Assembly: GCA_002424625.1 (NCBI GenBank)
Contig: DIKR01000046.1
Coordinates: 16,804 to 42,364, forward strand
Source: Desulfuromonadaceae bacterium UBA5613
Lineage (GTDB): Bacteria; Desulfobacterota; Desulfuromonadia; Desulfuromonadales; UBA2197
Length of the DNA stretch: 25,561 nt
Reading direction: 5' to 3'
Shown: positions 1 through 7,329 of the stretch, piece by piece
How the letters are laid out: every line of letters starts with the position of its first letter
Position numbering within the stretch: position 1 is the first letter of the stretch
The notes under the pieces: model-generated
Seen by the model: the letters and a program-made list of their open reading frames with translations, nothing else
The model's database searches: none
What the model was told of the DNA's origin: nothing
Made by a program: the position numbers and the translations under genes

Positions 1-838
1 GCTGCTGCGCGGCGACCACGAACTCAACGAGATCAAGCTGAGCAAGGTCCTCGGCGCCAATGAACTCGCCTTGGCCGACGAAGCACTGGTCAGCAAGGTC
101 ACCAGCGCACCGGTCGGCTTTGCCGGGCCGATCGGCCTCTCCATCCGCGTCGTCGCCGATTTCGCTGTCGAAGGGCTGCGCAATGTCGTGGTCGGCGCCA
201 ATGCCGCTGATCTCCACTTCAAGAATGCCAATCCCGGCCGCGATTTTACCCCCAACCTCTACGCTGATCTGCGCAACGTCGTCCACGGCGATCTTTGCCC
301 GCGCTGCGCCGGCGGTGTGCTGGAAATGTGGCGCGGCGTCGAAGTCGGTCATGTCTTCAAACTCGGCACCCGCTACTCCGAAGCGATGAAGGCGTGCTTT
401 CTCGACAGTGACGGCAAGGAGCAGTTTGTCTACATGGGTTGCTACGGTATCGGCATCGGCCGCACTGCCGCAGCAGCGATCGAACAGAACCACGATGCCA
501 ACGGCATCATCTGGCCGATGGCGATCGCCCCCTTTGAAGTCATCGTCACCATGCTCAACCCCAACGACGCAAGCGTGCGGACGACGGCCGAAGCCCTCTA
601 CGCCGAACTGACAGCCCTCGGCGTCGACGCTCTTCTCGATGATCGCGACGAACGGGCCGGCAGCAAATTTGCCGATGCCGAACTCATCGGCATCCCGTTG
701 CGCGTCACTGTCGGAGCGCGTGGCGTCAAGGACGGGGTGCTGGAGTTACAGGAGCGGCGCGGCGGCGAAAAAGAGCTGGTTGCCATCGATGCGATGGCGG
801 CGGCTGTGGCCGAGAAGGTGCGTCTGGCCAAGGCATGA
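1..838 (+). CDS. proS: Prolyl-tRNA synthetase, C-terminal part (5' end outside window)
   Basis: Charges tRNA-Pro with proline in the cytosol. The open frame runs from the window edge (first full codon at 2) to TGA at 836-838, about 278 residues, so the N-terminus with class II motifs 1 and 2 is missing. What is visible is the end of the bacterial-type insertion (editing) domain, then the segment with C-PRC, 'GHVFKLGTRYSEAM' and 'MGCYGIGIGRT', the last being class II motif 3 of bacterial ProRS, and then an anticodon-binding domain starting near 'GIIWPMAIAPFEV'. The stop overlaps the next gene by four bases (ATGA), which suggests translational coupling. Identification is by family recognition of the long conserved stretch; I see no frameshift. 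Confidence 0.96.
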   Translation, partial: LLRGDHELNEIKLSKVLGANELALADEALVSKVTSAPVGFAGPIGLSIRVVADFAVEGLRNVVVGANAADLHFKNANPGRDFTPNLYADLRNVVHGDLCPRCAGGVLEMWRGVEVGHVFKLGTRYSEAMKACFLDSDGKEQFVYMGCYGIGIGRTAAAAIEQNHDANGIIWPMAIAPFEVIVTMLNPNDASVRTTAEALYAELTALGVDALLDDRDERAGSKFADAELIGIPLRVTVGARGVKDGVLELQERRGGEKELVAIDAMAAAVAEKVRLAKA

Positions 839-2079
839 TCCGCATTCCACTCGACAGCGCTGACCGCATCGCCCTCCCCGCTGCCATTGCCAATGGCCTG
901 AACAGCCGGGAACTGACCCTCGCCTCGCGCTCGCAACGCCACCTCCTCCTCACCACCGAAGGGGGGGGTGAAGGTCAGATCGCCCTCGCCGGCTCGATCG
1001 GTGACCTGCAGGTGGTGGAAGTCCTGTCGATTATCAACATGTTCCGCAAAAGCGGCCTCCTCCATTTCAATCTGGAAGGGGGGAGTAAAGATCTCCACTT
1101 CGACGAAGGCGAGCTGGTCTCCGCGACTTCGACCTTCCCCGAGGAAGAGCTCGGTGAATTCCTCCTGCTCGCCGGCAAGATCGACCGCGACACCTTGATC
1201 AGGACGCGCCAGGCCGCCGGCAACGATCCCCAAGCCCTGCGGCTGCAACTGTTACAGGGAGGGCGGCTTAGCGAGCAGGATCTGCGCGATGCGAATAGCG
1301 CCCAGATCGAAGCGATCGTTTATCATCTCATCCCCTGCCAGCAAGGGGATTTCATCTTTGTGCAACGTCGCAACACCGAAGCGCCGACCGCCAGCCTGGC
1401 CCTGCGCACGCAAAATCTCATCATGGAGGGTTTACGCCGCTCTGATGAACGGCAGCTCTTCATGCGCACCCTGCACTCCCACAATGCCATACCGGTTGCA
1501 ACAGGACACAGCGTCGACGAACTCCCGGCCAAGGAAGAGCGTCTGCTGGCCATGGCAAGCAGCGGCAAGCTGACCGTGCGCGATCTCATCGCCCGCAGCG
1601 GCCTTGACGAGTTTCAAACCTTGAGTCTGCTGCACCGCCTGGCCGGCCGAAAGCTCCTCACCTTTCCCGCGCCGGAAGCGCTGGAGCTTCCGGCGGATCT
1701 GGCTGAAATCCTGGCAGTTGCCAATGGTGTCCTCGCCGCCCTGTATCAGAAGATCAGTGAAAAGAATCATAACTTCGGGCTGGAAATGCGGCTGTTCCTC
1801 CGCGATCTTCCGCAACCCTTTGCCTCGGTGTTGCGCCATGTCACCCTCACCGACAAAGGAACCATCGACCCCGGTCAGATTGCCGCCAATCTCGCGAAAT
1901 CCCCCGCCGACGAGCAGCGCGGCCTCCTCGCCGAGACGCTGAGCGAGCTGGTCTTTATGGCCTGCATGGCGGCGCGCCGCGATCTCGGCGATTACCATAG
2001 CGACTCTCTCCGCCTGGTGCAGCAAGCCCAGGAGATTGCCATCCGTATCAACCAGCTCAAGGAAAGGAAGAATCCATGA
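835..2079 (+). CDS. DUF4388 domain protein
   Basis: Function unknown. Starts with ATG overlapping the proS stop and ends with TGA overlapping the pyrF ATG, so it is embedded in a tightly coupled operon. It is 414 residues and soluble-looking, with no signal peptide or membrane segment. About residues 45-140 ('GSIGDLQVVEVLSIINMF', '..KSGLLHF', 'LHFDEGELVSA') match the DUF4388/PatA-like N-terminal fold, common and often multicopy in Geobacter-type bacteria and linked there to signalling or motility proteins. The rest is helix-rich without a motif I can name; residues 240-275 could form a small winged-helix-like unit. No receiver or kinase domain is present, so a signalling role is only inference. 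Confidence 0.8.
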   Translation: MIRIPLDSADRIALPAAIANGLNSRELTLASRSQRHLLLTTEGGGEGQIALAGSIGDLQVVEVLSIINMFRKSGLLHFNLEGGSKDLHFDEGELVSATSTFPEEELGEFLLLAGKIDRDTLIRTRQAAGNDPQALRLQLLQGGRLSEQDLRDANSAQIEAIVYHLIPCQQGDFIFVQRRNTEAPTASLALRTQNLIMEGLRRSDERQLFMRTLHSHNAIPVATGHSVDELPAKEERLLAMASSGKLTVRDLIARSGLDEFQTLSLLHRLAGRKLLTFPAPEALELPADLAEILAVANGVLAALYQKISEKNHNFGLEMRLFLRDLPQPFASVLRHVTLTDKGTIDPGQIAANLAKSPADEQRGLLAETLSELVFMACMAARRDLGDYHSDSLRLVQQAQEIAIRINQLKERKNP

Positions 2080-2810
2080 AACAGGCGATTGAACGCCTTA
2101 TCTTTGCTCTCGATGTCGACGAATTTGCCCAGGCCCAACGCTGGGTCCGGGAACTGCGCAACCACGTCGGCGTCTTCAAGGTCGGCAAACAACTCTTTAC
2201 CCGCTGCGGCCCGGACGTGGTCAAGATGATCCGCGACGAAGGGGGCGAAGTCTTTCTCGACCTCAAGTATCACGACATCCCCAATACCGTGGCAATGGCC
2301 GGCATCGAAGCCTGTCGTCTCGGCGTAAAGATCTTCAATGTCCACGCTCTCGGTGGCCGCGAAATGATGAGCGAAACCGCCAGGAAGGCCGCAGAGAGTT
2401 GTCTTGCCGCCGGCATTCCCGTCCCCCTACGCATCGCCGTGACCATCCTCACCTCCAGCACCGACGCCACCTTGCGCGAAATCGGCATCGATCGACCGGT
2501 CGCCGAGATGGTACCGCGCCTCGCCAAACTCACCCAGGAAGCCGGCTTTGACGGCGTCGTGGCCTCACCGCTGGAAGTGGTGCAGATTCGCGCCGCCTGC
2601 GGCCCGGAATTCAAGATCATTACCCCCGGCGTCCGTCCCGCCTTTGCTTCGGCCGACGACCAGAAGCGGATCATGACCCCCGGCGAAGCGATCAGCGCCG
2701 GTGCCGACTACCTCGTCATCGGCCGGCCGATCTCGGCGGCTGCTGAGCCGATGCGCGCCGCCCAGCTGATCCTTGATGAAATCAGCGCCGCTCTGGAGCA
2801 GCGCTCTTGA
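2076..2810 (+). CDS. pyrF: Orotidine 5'-phosphate decarboxylase
   Basis: Last step of de novo UMP synthesis: decarboxylates OMP to UMP in the cytosol. The 244-residue length is typical of the bacterial type 1 enzyme. The active-site signature is intact: 'ALDVDEF' near the N-terminus, Lys35 in 'VFKVG', and the D-x-K-x-x-D catalytic run at residues 62-67 ('DLKYHD') followed by 'IPNT'. The C-terminal phosphate-binding part 'TPGVRP' and 'YLVIGRPI' is also present. ATG overlaps the upstream TGA; the stop overlaps the TTG start of the following methyltransferase. Pyrimidine genes beside tRNA/rRNA genes make this a housekeeping operon. Confidence 0.97.
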   Translation: MKQAIERLIFALDVDEFAQAQRWVRELRNHVGVFKVGKQLFTRCGPDVVKMIRDEGGEVFLDLKYHDIPNTVAMAGIEACRLGVKIFNVHALGGREMMSETARKAAESCLAAGIPVPLRIAVTILTSSTDATLREIGIDRPVAEMVPRLAKLTQEAGFDGVVASPLEVVQIRAACGPEFKIITPGVRPAFASADDQKRIMTPGEAISAGADYLVIGRPISAAAEPMRAAQLILDEISAALEQRS

Positions 2811-3553
2811 GCGACGCCGATCTCGTCTACGGCATCAACCCGGTGGTTGAAGGGCTGCGCGGCACGCTGCGCGCCCCCCTCGAACTCCTCGTCCTCAAGG
2901 GGGTTTTACCGCCGCGCCTGAGTGAAGCGGTGCAACTCGCTAACGCCAAAGGGATCGCGGTACGCCTGCGCGATCGCCAGGATCTCGACCGCCTCGCCGG
3001 CCACAAACACCATCAAGGGGCGATCCTGCGTGTCACTCCCTTTACCTACTGCGATCTTGAAGATCTCATCGGCTACTGGCGCAACAGCGGCAAGCCGGCC
3101 TTCTTCCTGATCCTTGACGGCGTCACCGATCCCCACAACTTCGGCGCCATCCTGCGCAGCGCCGACGCTGCCGGCTGTCACGGCGTCATCGTCGGCAAGG
3201 ACCGCGCCTGCCCGGTTTCGGGCGTTGTTGAGAAGAGCGCTTCCGGTGCCCTTGCCCATCTCCCCCTGGCGCAGGTCACCAATATCTCCCGCGCCCTCGA
3301 AGAACTGAAGAAGGAAGGGGTATGGATCTACGGCCTCGCCGGCGATGTTGATTCAGAACCCCTCCATGCCGGCGATTACCGCGGCCATGTCGCTCTCGTC
3401 GCCGGCAGCGAAGGCGAAGGCCTGCGGCCCAACGTCCGCCGCCACTGCGACCACCTCGTCGCCATCCCGATGCGCGGTCAGGTCCCCTCCCTCAACGTCT
3501 CTGTCGCCACTGCCGTCGCCCTCTTCGAAGTGGTGCGGCAACGTTCTTTGTAA
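2807..3553 (+). CDS. rlmB: 23S rRNA (guanosine-2'-O)-methyltransferase, RlmB-type SpoU/TrmH family
   Basis: Predicted to 2'-O-methylate a guanosine in 23S rRNA (G2251 in E. coli numbering) using S-adenosylmethionine. The start is TTG at 2807, overlapping the pyrF TGA; no better start lies nearby. Domains: an N-terminal L30e-like substrate domain ('LVYGINPVVEGL', residues 4-75) and a C-terminal SPOUT domain with the three SpoU motifs: 'DGVTDPHNFGAILRSADA', 'LVAGSEGEGLRP' and 'IPMRGQVPSLNVSVA'. 248 residues is a normal length. Last gene before a terminator. A different guanosine target within the TrmH family cannot be excluded. Confidence 0.93.
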   Translation: MSDADLVYGINPVVEGLRGTLRAPLELLVLKGVLPPRLSEAVQLANAKGIAVRLRDRQDLDRLAGHKHHQGAILRVTPFTYCDLEDLIGYWRNSGKPAFFLILDGVTDPHNFGAILRSADAAGCHGVIVGKDRACPVSGVVEKSASGALAHLPLAQVTNISRALEELKKEGVWIYGLAGDVDSEPLHAGDYRGHVALVAGSEGEGLRPNVRRHCDHLVAIPMRGQVPSLNVSVATAVALFEVVRQRSL

Positions 3554-3556
3554 ACG

Positions 3557-3588
3557 AACAAATGACCCAGAACAAATGACCAATGACA
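3557..3588. repeat. Short AAATGAC repeats
   Basis: The unit (A)CAAATGAC or CCAATGAC occurs three times between the rlmB stop and the terminator. Such AATGAC runs look like low-complexity intergenic repeats; no function is evident. Confidence 0.4.
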
Positions 3589-3590
3589 AC

Positions 3591-3628
3591 AAAAAAGGAC
3601 TTAACCGAAATCGGCTAAGTCCTTTTTT
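3591..3628. terminator. Bidirectional terminator between convergent rlmB and the 4Fe-4S gene
   Basis: Stem AAAAAAGGACTTAACCG / CGGCTAAGTCCTTTTTT with loop AAAT and one mismatch. It has A runs on the left and T runs on the right, so it should work in both directions, serving rlmB (+) and the gene ending at 3650 (-). Confidence 0.9.
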
Positions 3629-3649
3629 GCAAAGCTTCCTGCGTTGTGC

Positions 3650-4330
3650 TCAAGCGGCCTTGGGCCAGGTCAGCGCCTGTTGCGGACAGGCGGCATGGCA
3701 ACTTGAGCACTTGATGCAATCGCCGTGCTCCAATCTTCCCGCTTCCCGTTGCGTTGCGATCGAAAGCTCCATCGGGCAACTTTGCTCGCACAGACCGCAC
3801 GATTTGCAACTTGCCGCAATCTGCAGCGGATACTTCTCCTCACCGATAGTGGCAGTCAAGGTGCCGATCGGACAGACAGCACACCAGGTACGCGGCTGCC
3901 ACACCAGTCCCAAAACGATGGCAACAGCGGTGGTGACGGCGCAGGCCAGCCAGAAGACCGAACCCCAATGCTCGGCACTGCCGGGATCCTGCATAAGCTG
4001 AAAGCCCATGAATCCCATGAGTCCGACAAAGACGCTCCAGCGCATTGGCAACGAACGCAGCCACGGCGGAATCGTTCGGCTCCCCCCGACAAAGCGAAAA
4101 AAGGTATCAAAAAAACTGCCGCGCGGGCAGATATTGCCGCAGGCATAACGCCCTTTACGCAGACTGTAAAGGATGGCGGTCAGCATCACCACCGGGACGA
4201 CGAAGCCGATCAGGGGGAACTTCCACCCCAGCGCCAAGGTGGCAAGCATCACCACAGCCAGCAGCCATCTGTATAGTTCAGGCTTCTGTCTCTGCGGGGC
4301 AATCTGTACTACCTTCTTTTTCAAAGTCAT
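3650..4330 (-). CDS. Membrane-bound 4Fe-4S ferredoxin-type protein (NapH/CcoG-like)
   Basis: Probable electron-transfer protein of the cytoplasmic membrane; the partner is unknown. 226 residues: hydrophobic segments at about 22-37, 40-56, 98-113 and 124-144, two C-x(2-3)-C-P motifs (Cys64/Cys68 and Cys150/Cys153) at membrane borders, and two C-terminal [4Fe-4S] motifs (Cys175, 178, 181, 185 and Cys205, 208, 211, 215). This order is that of NapH/MauN/YccM-type proteins, but it lacks the large periplasmic domain of CcoG. ATG at 4328-4330 is preceded by GGGAGA. It is a single-gene unit with its own promoter and a terminator on each side. It may feed electrons between the quinone pool and periplasmic cytochromes, which is inference. 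Confidence 0.85.
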   Translation of the reverse strand: MTLKKKVVQIAPQRQKPELYRWLLAVVMLATLALGWKFPLIGFVVPVVMLTAILYSLRKGRYACGNICPRGSFFDTFFRFVGGSRTIPPWLRSLPMRWSVFVGLMGFMGFQLMQDPGSAEHWGSVFWLACAVTTAVAIVLGLVWQPRTWCAVCPIGTLTATIGEEKYPLQIAASCKSCGLCEQSCPMELSIATQREAGRLEHGDCIKCSSCHAACPQQALTWPKAA

Positions 4331-4353
4331 CAGCGTCTCCCTGATTATTTATT

Positions 4354-4394
4354 TATATGTTTATTCATATATATTATTTATAAATTTTTGTCAA
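4354..4394 (-). promoter_or_regulatory. Sigma-70-type promoter with possible operator for the membrane 4Fe-4S gene
   Basis: On the minus strand TTGACA (4394-4389) and TATATG (4371-4366) are 17 bases apart in a very AT-rich stretch. An inverted repeat TATATG-N6-CATATA (4354-4371) overlaps the -10 and could be an operator. The promoter is convincing by eye; the operator is speculative. Confidence 0.55.
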
Positions 4395-4460
4395 GTGGTC
4401 AAGGGCCGCTTTTGCTTCCCCCCAGGGCTGATCGATTCATGTTTACAAGGTCCGGACGCA

Positions 4461-4503
4461 AAACAAAAGGACCCAGCGAAAAAACGCTGAGTCCTTTTGT
4501 TTT
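4461..4503 (-). terminator. Terminator downstream of the small cytochrome gene
   Basis: Stem AAACAAAAGGACCCAGCG / CGCTGAGTCCTTTTGTTT around an A6 loop, 18 pairs with one wobble. A/T runs on both sides allow use in either direction; only the minus-strand gene ends here. Confidence 0.85.
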
Positions 4504-4519
4504 GCAAAAATGCCGGAAT

Positions 4520-4783
4520 TTAAGGCTTATAGGTTTTTCCCAGATAGTCGACCAGAACCTTCTTCTCTCCGGCGGTCAGCTGTGCCCCCTTGCCGATCAT
4601 ACGGGAGACAGTCGATTCCCACTCCGCCGGGGTCTTTTGGGCCGCCTTGGGCCTGGCCGCCGGATGACAAACCGAACAGCGCTCTTCAAGGAGACTGGCG
4701 CCATCCTTAGCCGGAGCGGCAGCAATACTGATACCGGTGAAACCGAAAGTAAGAGCCAAACCGAACAACAATCCTCTTTTCAT
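4520..4783 (-). CDS. Small monohaem c-type cytochrome
   Basis: Predicted periplasmic single-electron carrier. 87 residues: a signal peptide (about 1-22, 'MKRGLLFGLALTFGFTG' then AAA), one haem-binding C-x-x-C-H (Cys36, Cys39, His40) and Met62 as a likely sixth haem ligand. The mature size of about 65 residues suits a class I minimal cytochrome c. ATG at 4781-4783 is preceded by a strong GAGGAGGT ribosome site. It sits alone between its promoter and terminator, next to a membrane Fe-S protein with which it might exchange electrons (inference). Multiple cytochromes are expected in Geobacter-type bacteria. Confidence 0.9.
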   Translation of the reverse strand: MKRGLLFGLALTFGFTGISIAAAPAKDGASLLEERCSVCHPAARPKAAQKTPAEWESTVSRMIGKGAQLTAGEKKVLVDYLGKTYKP

Positions 4784-4830
4784 TGTGTACCTCCTCGCGT
4801 GAATTTTTCCTGCTGATTAGCAGCTAAAAA

Positions 4831-4858
4831 ATTATATCATAAAGTTGAGATCGTCCAA
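4831..4858 (-). promoter_or_regulatory. Sigma-70-type promoter for the small cytochrome
   Basis: On the minus strand TTGGAC (4858-4853), 16-base spacer, then a perfect TATAAT (4836-4831), about 50 bases before the ATG. Confidence 0.65.
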
Positions 4859-4989
4859 AAAGACCTGCCTGAAAACTTGCCCAAAAGTCATTCTCCCCTG
4901 CTCTTTTTTTCATCAACCTTGTCCGCAGTGCAGCAGCCAACCGACATTTACGACACGTGGAAAGTCGCCAACCGCGCCCCTTTTCCCCT

Positions 4990-5005
4990 TGGCATAGCCC
5001 GTGCT
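4990..5005 (+). promoter_or_regulatory. Sigma-54 promoter of nifV
   Basis: TGGCATAGCCCGTGCT: GG and GC are ten bases apart, as in the consensus TGGCAC-N5-TTGCW. Transcription should start near 5016, placing the attenuator hairpins directly in the leader. No enhancer site for a bacterial enhancer-binding protein could be identified upstream with confidence. Confidence 0.9.
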
Positions 5006-5025
5006 TAAGAAGCAACCAACCCCTT

Positions 5026-5086
5026 CCGGCATTGCTGCCGGACCCTTGGCAACGTCGCCCCGTGATCTTTTGATCGTGGGGTTTTT
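5026..5086 (+). promoter_or_regulatory. ANTAR-type dual-hexaloop antitermination leader of nifV
   Basis: Hairpin P1: CCGGC-ATTGCT-GCCGG (5026-5041). Hairpin P2: GGC-AACGTC-GCC (5048-5059). Both loops are six bases with A1 and G4, the ANTAR recognition features. P2's 3' strand (5057-5059) overlaps the terminator stem CCCCGTGATC (5058-5067) / GATCGTGGGG (5072-5081), which is followed by T5 (5082-5086). P2 and the terminator are therefore mutually exclusive. Binding by the ANTAR protein encoded at 11951 is inferred. Confidence 0.88.
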
Positions 5087-5104
5087 CTGTTTACGGAGAC
5101 CGTC

Positions 5105-6250
5105 ATGACTGATTACAGCGCCTGCCCCGTCATCATCGACGATACCACCCTGCGCGACGGCGAACAGACCGCCGGCGTCGTCTTTACTCGGGAAGAGAAG
5201 AAACGCATCGCTGCCATGCTCGACGAAATCGGCGTCCACGAACTGGAATGTGGCATTCCGGCGATGGGGAGCGAGGAGCAGGAAAGTATCCGCGCTCTCG
5301 TCGACATGGATCTCAACTGCCGCCTCCTTACCTGGAACCGGGCGCTGATCCCGGATATTCAGGCCTCCCTGAATTGCGGGGTGCGCGCCGTCGATCTTTC
5401 CCTCTCGGTCTCCGACCTGCAGATCAGCCGCAAACTGCGCAAGGATCGGGCGTGGGTCAAGGAGCAGCTGAAAGTCGCCCTCGGCTTTGCCAAGGAGCAC
5501 GATCTCTATGTCTCCATCGGCGGCGAAGATGCCAGCCGCGCAGATCTCGACTTTCTCGTCGAGCTCATGGAGATTGCGCATCACATGGGGGCGGATCGCT
5601 TCCGCTACTGCGACACCCTCGGCATCCTCGACCCCTTCAGCATGTACGACAATATCCGCACCCTGCGCCGCCGCGTCCCGGAGTTGGAGATTGAAGTCCA
5701 TACCCACAACGACCTCGGCATGGCGACCGCCAACGCCATCGCCGGCATTCGCGCCGGCGCGCGCTTTGTCAATACCACGGTGAACGGTCTCGGTGAACGG
5801 GCCGGCAATGCCGCCCTCGAAGAAGTGGTGATGGCGCTCAAGCACAGCTGCCATATCGACACCGGGGTCGACACCCGCCGCTTTGTCGAGATCTCCCGCT
5901 ATGTCGGCACAGCGAGCTGCCGGCCGGTACCGGAGTGGAAAGCAATCGTCGGCGAAAAGGTCTTTGCCCATGAATCGGGGCTGCATGCCGATGGCGTCCT
6001 CAAATTTCCCGGCAACTACGAAGGCTTTGATCCCCGCGAGGTCGGACTCCGCCGTCACCTTGTCCTTGGCAAACATTCCGGCAGTCACGCTCTCCTCCAC
6101 CGCTTGCAGCAGCTCGGCATTGCTGCCGACCTCCCTTTTGCCGACAACCTCCTCGGCGAAGTGCGGGCTCTGGCGCAGGGGCGCAAGCGCCCGGTGAGCG
6201 ATCCGGAACTCTTCACCCTTTGTGCCGCGGCCCGGCAGGTGGCGTCGTGA
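5105..6250 (+). CDS. nifV: Homocitrate synthase
   Basis: Condenses acetyl-CoA and 2-oxoglutarate to homocitrate, the organic ligand of the FeMo cofactor. 381 residues, the usual NifV length and without the C-terminal regulatory domain of LeuA. Visible motifs are 'DTTLRDGEQTAGV' at the N-terminus (residues 13-25), a TIM-barrel metal site 'HTHNDLGMATAN', 'NTTVNGLGERAGNA', and 'HESGLHADGVLK' from the linker subdomain. ATG at 5105 follows CGGAGA. Transcription appears to be sigma-54 dependent with ANTAR attenuation. Homocitrate versus isopropylmalate specificity is decided by sequence style and nif context. Its stop overlaps the GTG of the next gene. Confidence 0.95.
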   Translation: MTDYSACPVIIDDTTLRDGEQTAGVVFTREEKKRIAAMLDEIGVHELECGIPAMGSEEQESIRALVDMDLNCRLLTWNRALIPDIQASLNCGVRAVDLSLSVSDLQISRKLRKDRAWVKEQLKVALGFAKEHDLYVSIGGEDASRADLDFLVELMEIAHHMGADRFRYCDTLGILDPFSMYDNIRTLRRRVPELEIEVHTHNDLGMATANAIAGIRAGARFVNTTVNGLGERAGNAALEEVVMALKHSCHIDTGVDTRRFVEISRYVGTASCRPVPEWKAIVGEKVFAHESGLHADGVLKFPGNYEGFDPREVGLRRHLVLGKHSGSHALLHRLQQLGIAADLPFADNLLGEVRALAQGRKRPVSDPELFTLCAAARQVAS

Positions 6251-7161
6251 CAAAACCCCGGACAAAAATCGCCACCGAAGTTCCACCCGTAGGGGCGCCG
6301 CATGCAGCGCCCGATTTTGACATTGCAACGGTCAAGGACGGACGCAGCATGCGGCGCCCCTACAAGATCTCCGCTGATGTTCAAGACTGGCAGGCGTTCC
6401 AGATCATGGCGCAGCAGGAGGGATGGCGGGTGCCGCAGAATGAGTTGTCCCTGCATCGCCTGGGAGGATGCAGTCAGGCCTGGGCACTGCGTGATGAAAG
6501 CGCCACCATCGGCTTGGTTACTGGCGTCCGCCATCAGCACAGCGCCTGGATCGGCAACCTGATTATCACCCCGACGATGCGGGGACGCGGCCATGGTGCC
6601 GCCCTCTTTGACCATGCAGCCGGGGAACTACGCGCTGCCGGAGTAACGACGCTGTGGCTGACCGCTTCCGCCGCAGGCGCTCCTCTTTATGCAGCGCGGG
6701 GTTTTCACTCCGTCGGACAGATCGAACGCTGGGTACGCCAGGAAGGGAGGCACGGAGAAGGATTTCTTGCTGAGGAAAGAGTTCATGGCGCCCACACCGA
6801 TGCCGCTATCTGGGGTGATGATCGCAGCAACCTTCTGCACCACCTCGAAAGCGCAGGGACCTGGCTGCGACACGGGGAGAGCCTCGCCCTGCTGCACCGG
6901 GGTGATGATCTCCAGATCATCGGGCCGTGGTATAGCGCCGGAGAGCGTCAAGACGATGCCGTGTTGTTGGACCGACTGGTGGCGCTGGCCGCGGCGCAGC
7001 AGGAACTGGTCATCGATCTTGTTGCTGACTCGGGGCGGCAAAGCCTCCTTGCGGCTGCCGGTTTCACCCCCGGTGGCCGTACCGAACTGATGGTGTCCGG
7101 ACCGATACAGGTGCAATGGTCACGGCTCCTCGCCCTCGCCACCCTGGGGAGCTGCGGCTGA
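6247..7161 (+). CDS. GNAT-family N-acetyltransferase, probably tandem domain
   Basis: Predicted acetyl-CoA-dependent acyltransferase; the substrate is unknown. The GTG at 6247 overlaps the nifV stop (GTGA) and gives 304 residues. The first GNAT domain spans about residues 50-160: 'IGNLIITPTMRGRGHGAALF' has the R-x-x-G-x-G/A acetyl-CoA loop, then 'LYAARGFHSVG'. The C-terminal half repeats the fold in degenerate form ('SLLAAAGFTPGGRTELMV'). Residues 15-39 are encoded by a palindromic repeat; an ATG at 6349 inside the repeat's right arm, preceded by AAGGAC, is a credible alternative start that would leave the repeat non-coding. Its position in the nifV transcription unit suggests nitrogen-linked expression, but no role in nitrogen fixation can be read from it. 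Confidence 0.8.
   Translation: MTKPRTKIATEVPPVGAPHAAPDFDIATVKDGRSMRRPYKISADVQDWQAFQIMAQQEGWRVPQNELSLHRLGGCSQAWALRDESATIGLVTGVRHQHSAWIGNLIITPTMRGRGHGAALFDHAAGELRAAGVTTLWLTASAAGAPLYAARGFHSVGQIERWVRQEGRHGEGFLAEERVHGAHTDAAIWGDDRSNLLHHLESAGTWLRHGESLALLHRGDDLQIIGPWYSAGERQDDAVLLDRLVALAAAQQELVIDLVADSGRQSLLAAAGFTPGGRTELMVSGPIQVQWSRLLALATLGSCG
6289..6363. repeat. Palindromic repeat element, GTAGGGGCG family, copy 1
   Basis: 75 bases with perfect 17-base inverted arms, GTAGGGGCGCCGCATGC at 6289-6305 and its complement at 6347-6363. Its first 24 bases match 22 of 24 bases of the copy inside nifEN (reading that one on the minus strand). It lies in the 5' part of the GNAT frame. Confidence 0.85.
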
Positions 7162-7273
7162 TTCTTTGCGCAATTACGCGGCAGCCCTGCCTGTTTTTTT
7201 GGCAACCCTATTGCAATCACCTTACACCTCCAGCGCAACCCACTGATTTTGAACATTATTTAAACAGAATATC

Positions 7274-7289
7274 TGGCACATATTATGCG
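7274..7289 (+). promoter_or_regulatory. Sigma-54 promoter of the GAF-PAS kinase
   Basis: TGGCACATATTATGCG with exact GG-N10-GC spacing. The leader to the ATG at 7330 is only about 30 bases and contains no terminator or hexaloop hairpin. Confidence 0.87.
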
Positions 7290-7329
7290 AATGTGAAAGC
7301 CAACCCCTTGAGTGGAGAAAGCTTCACAC

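Noticed and set aside
5016..5104. Metabolite riboswitch upstream of nifV
   Set aside because: I considered SAM- or molybdenum-cofactor-type riboswitches, but no such core fits. The paired A1/G4 hexaloops plus terminator explain the stretch and recur at three other genes.
4913..6328. 471-residue minus-strand frame opposite nifV
   Set aside because: It crosses the nifV promoter and attenuator and is antisense to a clear NifV; no recognised motif.
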